Below are positions 5,617 to 7,179 of a stretch of DNA of 7,179 nucleotides, in pieces. Position 1 is the first letter of the stretch, and each line of letters starts with the position of its first letter. The translations under genes were made by a program, and so were the position numbers. A model generated the notes under the pieces. That model was not told the origin of the DNA. It saw nothing but the letters and a program-made list of their open reading frames with translations, and searched no databases. Where the stretch lies: NCBI GenBank assembly GCA_946887065.1, contig CAMPKL010000174.1, positions 1 to 7,179 of the forward strand. Direction: 5' to 3'. The DNA is from an uncultured Bryobacterales bacterium (GTDB lineage: Bacteria; Acidobacteriota; Terriglobia; Bryobacterales; UBA6623).

Positions 5617-7179
5617 CTATTCTCTCGTCACGAACTCGTCCAGATTCATCATCCCGCGCGCGACGCTCGTCCAGGCAGCTAGATCGGCTCGCGTGACGCC
5701 GGGCGGAAGGAAGGGGGCGGTCTTGGCGGCAGCCTCGGCATCCTCGGACAGCCGCGAACGCTCCGACTGCTCAAAGAGGCTGATGCGCTCGGCCTCCTGC
5801 GCGCTGGGTGAGCGTCCGAGCGTGAGTTCGAAGATTCGCTCCACGCGCCTTTCCGCGTCGCCTTGGCAGACTGCCAACGCCAAGGCTTGGGCGGCTTCGA
5901 TGAACACCGGATCATTGAGCAGGTTCAATGCCTGCAGCGGCGTGTTGGTGCGTTCTCGCCTTACGCTGGCCGTCAGGCTGTCGGGCGCGTCGAAATTAAC
6001 CAGCATCGGATACGGGGACGTCCGGCGGAAGAAGATGTACATGCCGCGCCGGTAGCGCTCTGGGCCCTTGTCTTCGGGCCAGTCCTTGCGCGAGTAGCTC
6101 AGATCGCCGACGCCTTCCGGCTGGGGCGGATGGATGCTGGGGCCGCCAATGCGCTCAAAGAGCAACCCGCTCACCGCTAGAGCGTTGTCGCGGACCAGTT
6201 CCGCCGGAAGCCGCAGCCGGTTCTGGCGCGCCAACCAGGTGTTGCCCGGATCCCGCTCTTCCAGCTCCGGCCGTGCGGCGGACGATTGACGATAGGCGGC
6301 CGAAGTCACGATGCGCCGCACCAGCCGCTTCTGGCTCCAGCCGTCTTCGACTAAACTCGCCGCCAGCCAGTCGAGCAGTTCGGGATGGGAGGGCTGTTTG
6401 CCCTGCGTCCCAAAATCATTGGCGGTCTCGACGAGGCCGCGGCCAAACAGCTGCTGCCAGACGCGATTGACGGCCACGCGAGGGGTCAGCGGATTTTTCG
6501 GATCGACGAGCCACTGGGCCAGGGCCAGCCGCGCCGGTTTCGATTCGCCCTCCAGCGGATTCAACACCGCGGGCGTACCAGGCTGCACTTCAAGGCCTGG
6601 AGCCTTCCAGTCGCCTCGCAGCGCAATATGCGCCGGCTGCCGCTCTTCGCGTTCGGTCATTGTGTAGGCCATCGTTCGCGAGGGCAGGACGTCCTCTTCC
6701 AAAGCGGCCAGTTCATCTTGGACCTGTTTGAGCAGTGCCGTCGTCGCCTCGTCCTTGTTAAAGACGGGTCCGATCATTCGCAAAAACCAATCCTGGCGTC
6801 GCGCGATGTCGATGTCCGTTAAGTCCGATTCATCGGCTTGCATCAACCAGTCGGAGCGGTCGTTGGCGGCACGCCATTCCGTAACTACCTGGTCCCAATC
6901 AGTATTGACGCCGGGCTCCGCCATCGTCTTGAGCACCATCGCGCGCCAGTCGGAGAAGAGCTTGTCCGCGCCGTAGCGCCCCCAAATCTGGCTGCGGCGT
7001 TTTTGGTAGGGCGGGTAGGCGGCCGCGAAGGAAGCAGCCTCGATGGGCAATGGCGCATCGATATCGAATTCAACCGCGTTGTTGAAGTTGGCAAAGAACT
7101 CGTAGAACTCTTTCTGTGAGATCGGATCGTACTTGTGGTCGTGACACTGCGCGCAGCCGACCGTTAGACCCAGCCAGAC
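5617..7179 (-). CDS. DUF1549/DUF1553 (planctomycete cytochrome-type) protein, 5' partial
   Basis: The C-terminal 520 residues of a large secreted protein that continues past the right edge; a TTG at 7048-7050 is an internal Leu codon, since the frame is open to 7179 with family sequence. The fragment begins with LGLTVGCAQCHDHKYDPIS, the end of DUF1549 (PSCyt2), with a CxxCH haem-like motif at Cys9-Cys12-His13. A linker follows with a possible helical stretch (about 143-163), then the HIALRGDW...PGTP segment (about 184-204). DUF1553 (PSD1) starts with NPLTPRVAVNRVWQQLFGRGLV (229-250), contains SHPELLDWLA and RTNTPLQALNLLNDPVF (410-426), and ends with the typical WTSVARGMMNLDEFVTRE. Full-length relatives are roughly 700-1100 aa, often with an N-terminal cytochrome c-like PSCyt1 domain, so a third to a half is missing. 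Function is undetermined; the haem-type motif suggests a periplasmic or surface redox role. It is followed 8 nt later by its usual DUF1501 partner. Confidence 0.94.
   Translation of the reverse strand, partial: VWLGLTVGCAQCHDHKYDPISQKEFYEFFANFNNAVEFDIDAPLPIEAASFAAAYPPYQKRRSQIWGRYGADKLFSDWRAMVLKTMAEPGVNTDWDQVVTEWRAANDRSDWLMQADESDLTDIDIARRQDWFLRMIGPVFNKDEATTALLKQVQDELAALEEDVLPSRTMAYTMTEREERQPAHIALRGDWKAPGLEVQPGTPAVLNPLEGESKPARLALAQWLVDPKNPLTPRVAVNRVWQQLFGRGLVETANDFGTQGKQPSHPELLDWLAASLVEDGWSQKRLVRRIVTSAAYRQSSAARPELEERDPGNTWLARQNRLRLPAELVRDNALAVSGLLFERIGGPSIHPPQPEGVGDLSYSRKDWPEDKGPERYRRGMYIFFRRTSPYPMLVNFDAPDSLTASVRRERTNTPLQALNLLNDPVFIEAAQALALAVCQGDAERRVERIFELTLGRSPSAQEAERISLFEQSERSRLSEDAEAAAKTAPFLPPGVTRADLAAWTSVARGMMNLDEFVTRE

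Noticed and set aside
7048..7050. TTG as a start codon for the DUF1553 protein
   Set aside because: The frame continues to the window edge and encodes conserved DUF1549 sequence including CxxCH, so this is an internal Leu.
1..7179. Defence system, mobile element or CRISPR
   Set aside because: No transposase, integrase, nuclease, toxin-antitoxin or regularly spaced direct repeats are seen; all sizeable frames are explained by housekeeping or conserved genes.

Overview
The window reads as ordinary chromosomal DNA from a GC-rich, free-living bacterium. The best taxonomic clue is the DUF1549/DUF1553 plus DUF1501 (Tat-exported) gene pair at 4175-7179. This pair is common in Planctomycetota, Verrucomicrobiota and Acidobacteriota of the Solibacter/Bryobacter type, and rare elsewhere. 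A small secreted protein at 1569-2132 resembles conserved hypothetical proteins I associate with Acidobacteriota, so I lean towards that phylum, but a planctomycete cannot be excluded from this sequence alone. I see no mobile element, CRISPR array, tRNA, rRNA, phage gene or compositional island.

Layout from left to right: (1) the 3' part of a short-chain dehydrogenase, closest by eye to gluconate 5-dehydrogenase (+, cut by the left edge); (2) an ABC-2 type permease (-) convergent with it, the stops only 5 nt apart; (3) a divergent small secreted protein (+), 39 nt from the permease start; (4) a single-RRM RNA-binding protein (+) with an arginine-rich tail and a clear intrinsic terminator; (5) citrate synthase gltA (-), convergent with the RRM gene; (6) a DUF1501 Tat-exported protein (-); and (7) a DUF1549/DUF1553 protein (-, N-terminus cut by the right edge). 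Genes 7 and 6 are 8 nt apart and almost certainly form one operon. gltA follows after a 99-nt leader and could be read through or have its own promoter.

There is little functional linkage across the window. The DUF1553/DUF1501 pair probably works together in or across the cell envelope. gltA supplies the entry step of the TCA cycle. The permease has no ATPase partner here. The sequence-level points most worth checking are the corrected TTG start of gltA (437 aa rather than 465 aa) with a T7 tract between its Shine-Dalgarno and start codon, the stem-loops lying across or beside four gene ends, and the permease isolated from any partner. I did not find evidence of an undescribed biological system. 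No intergenic stretch exceeds 170 nt.
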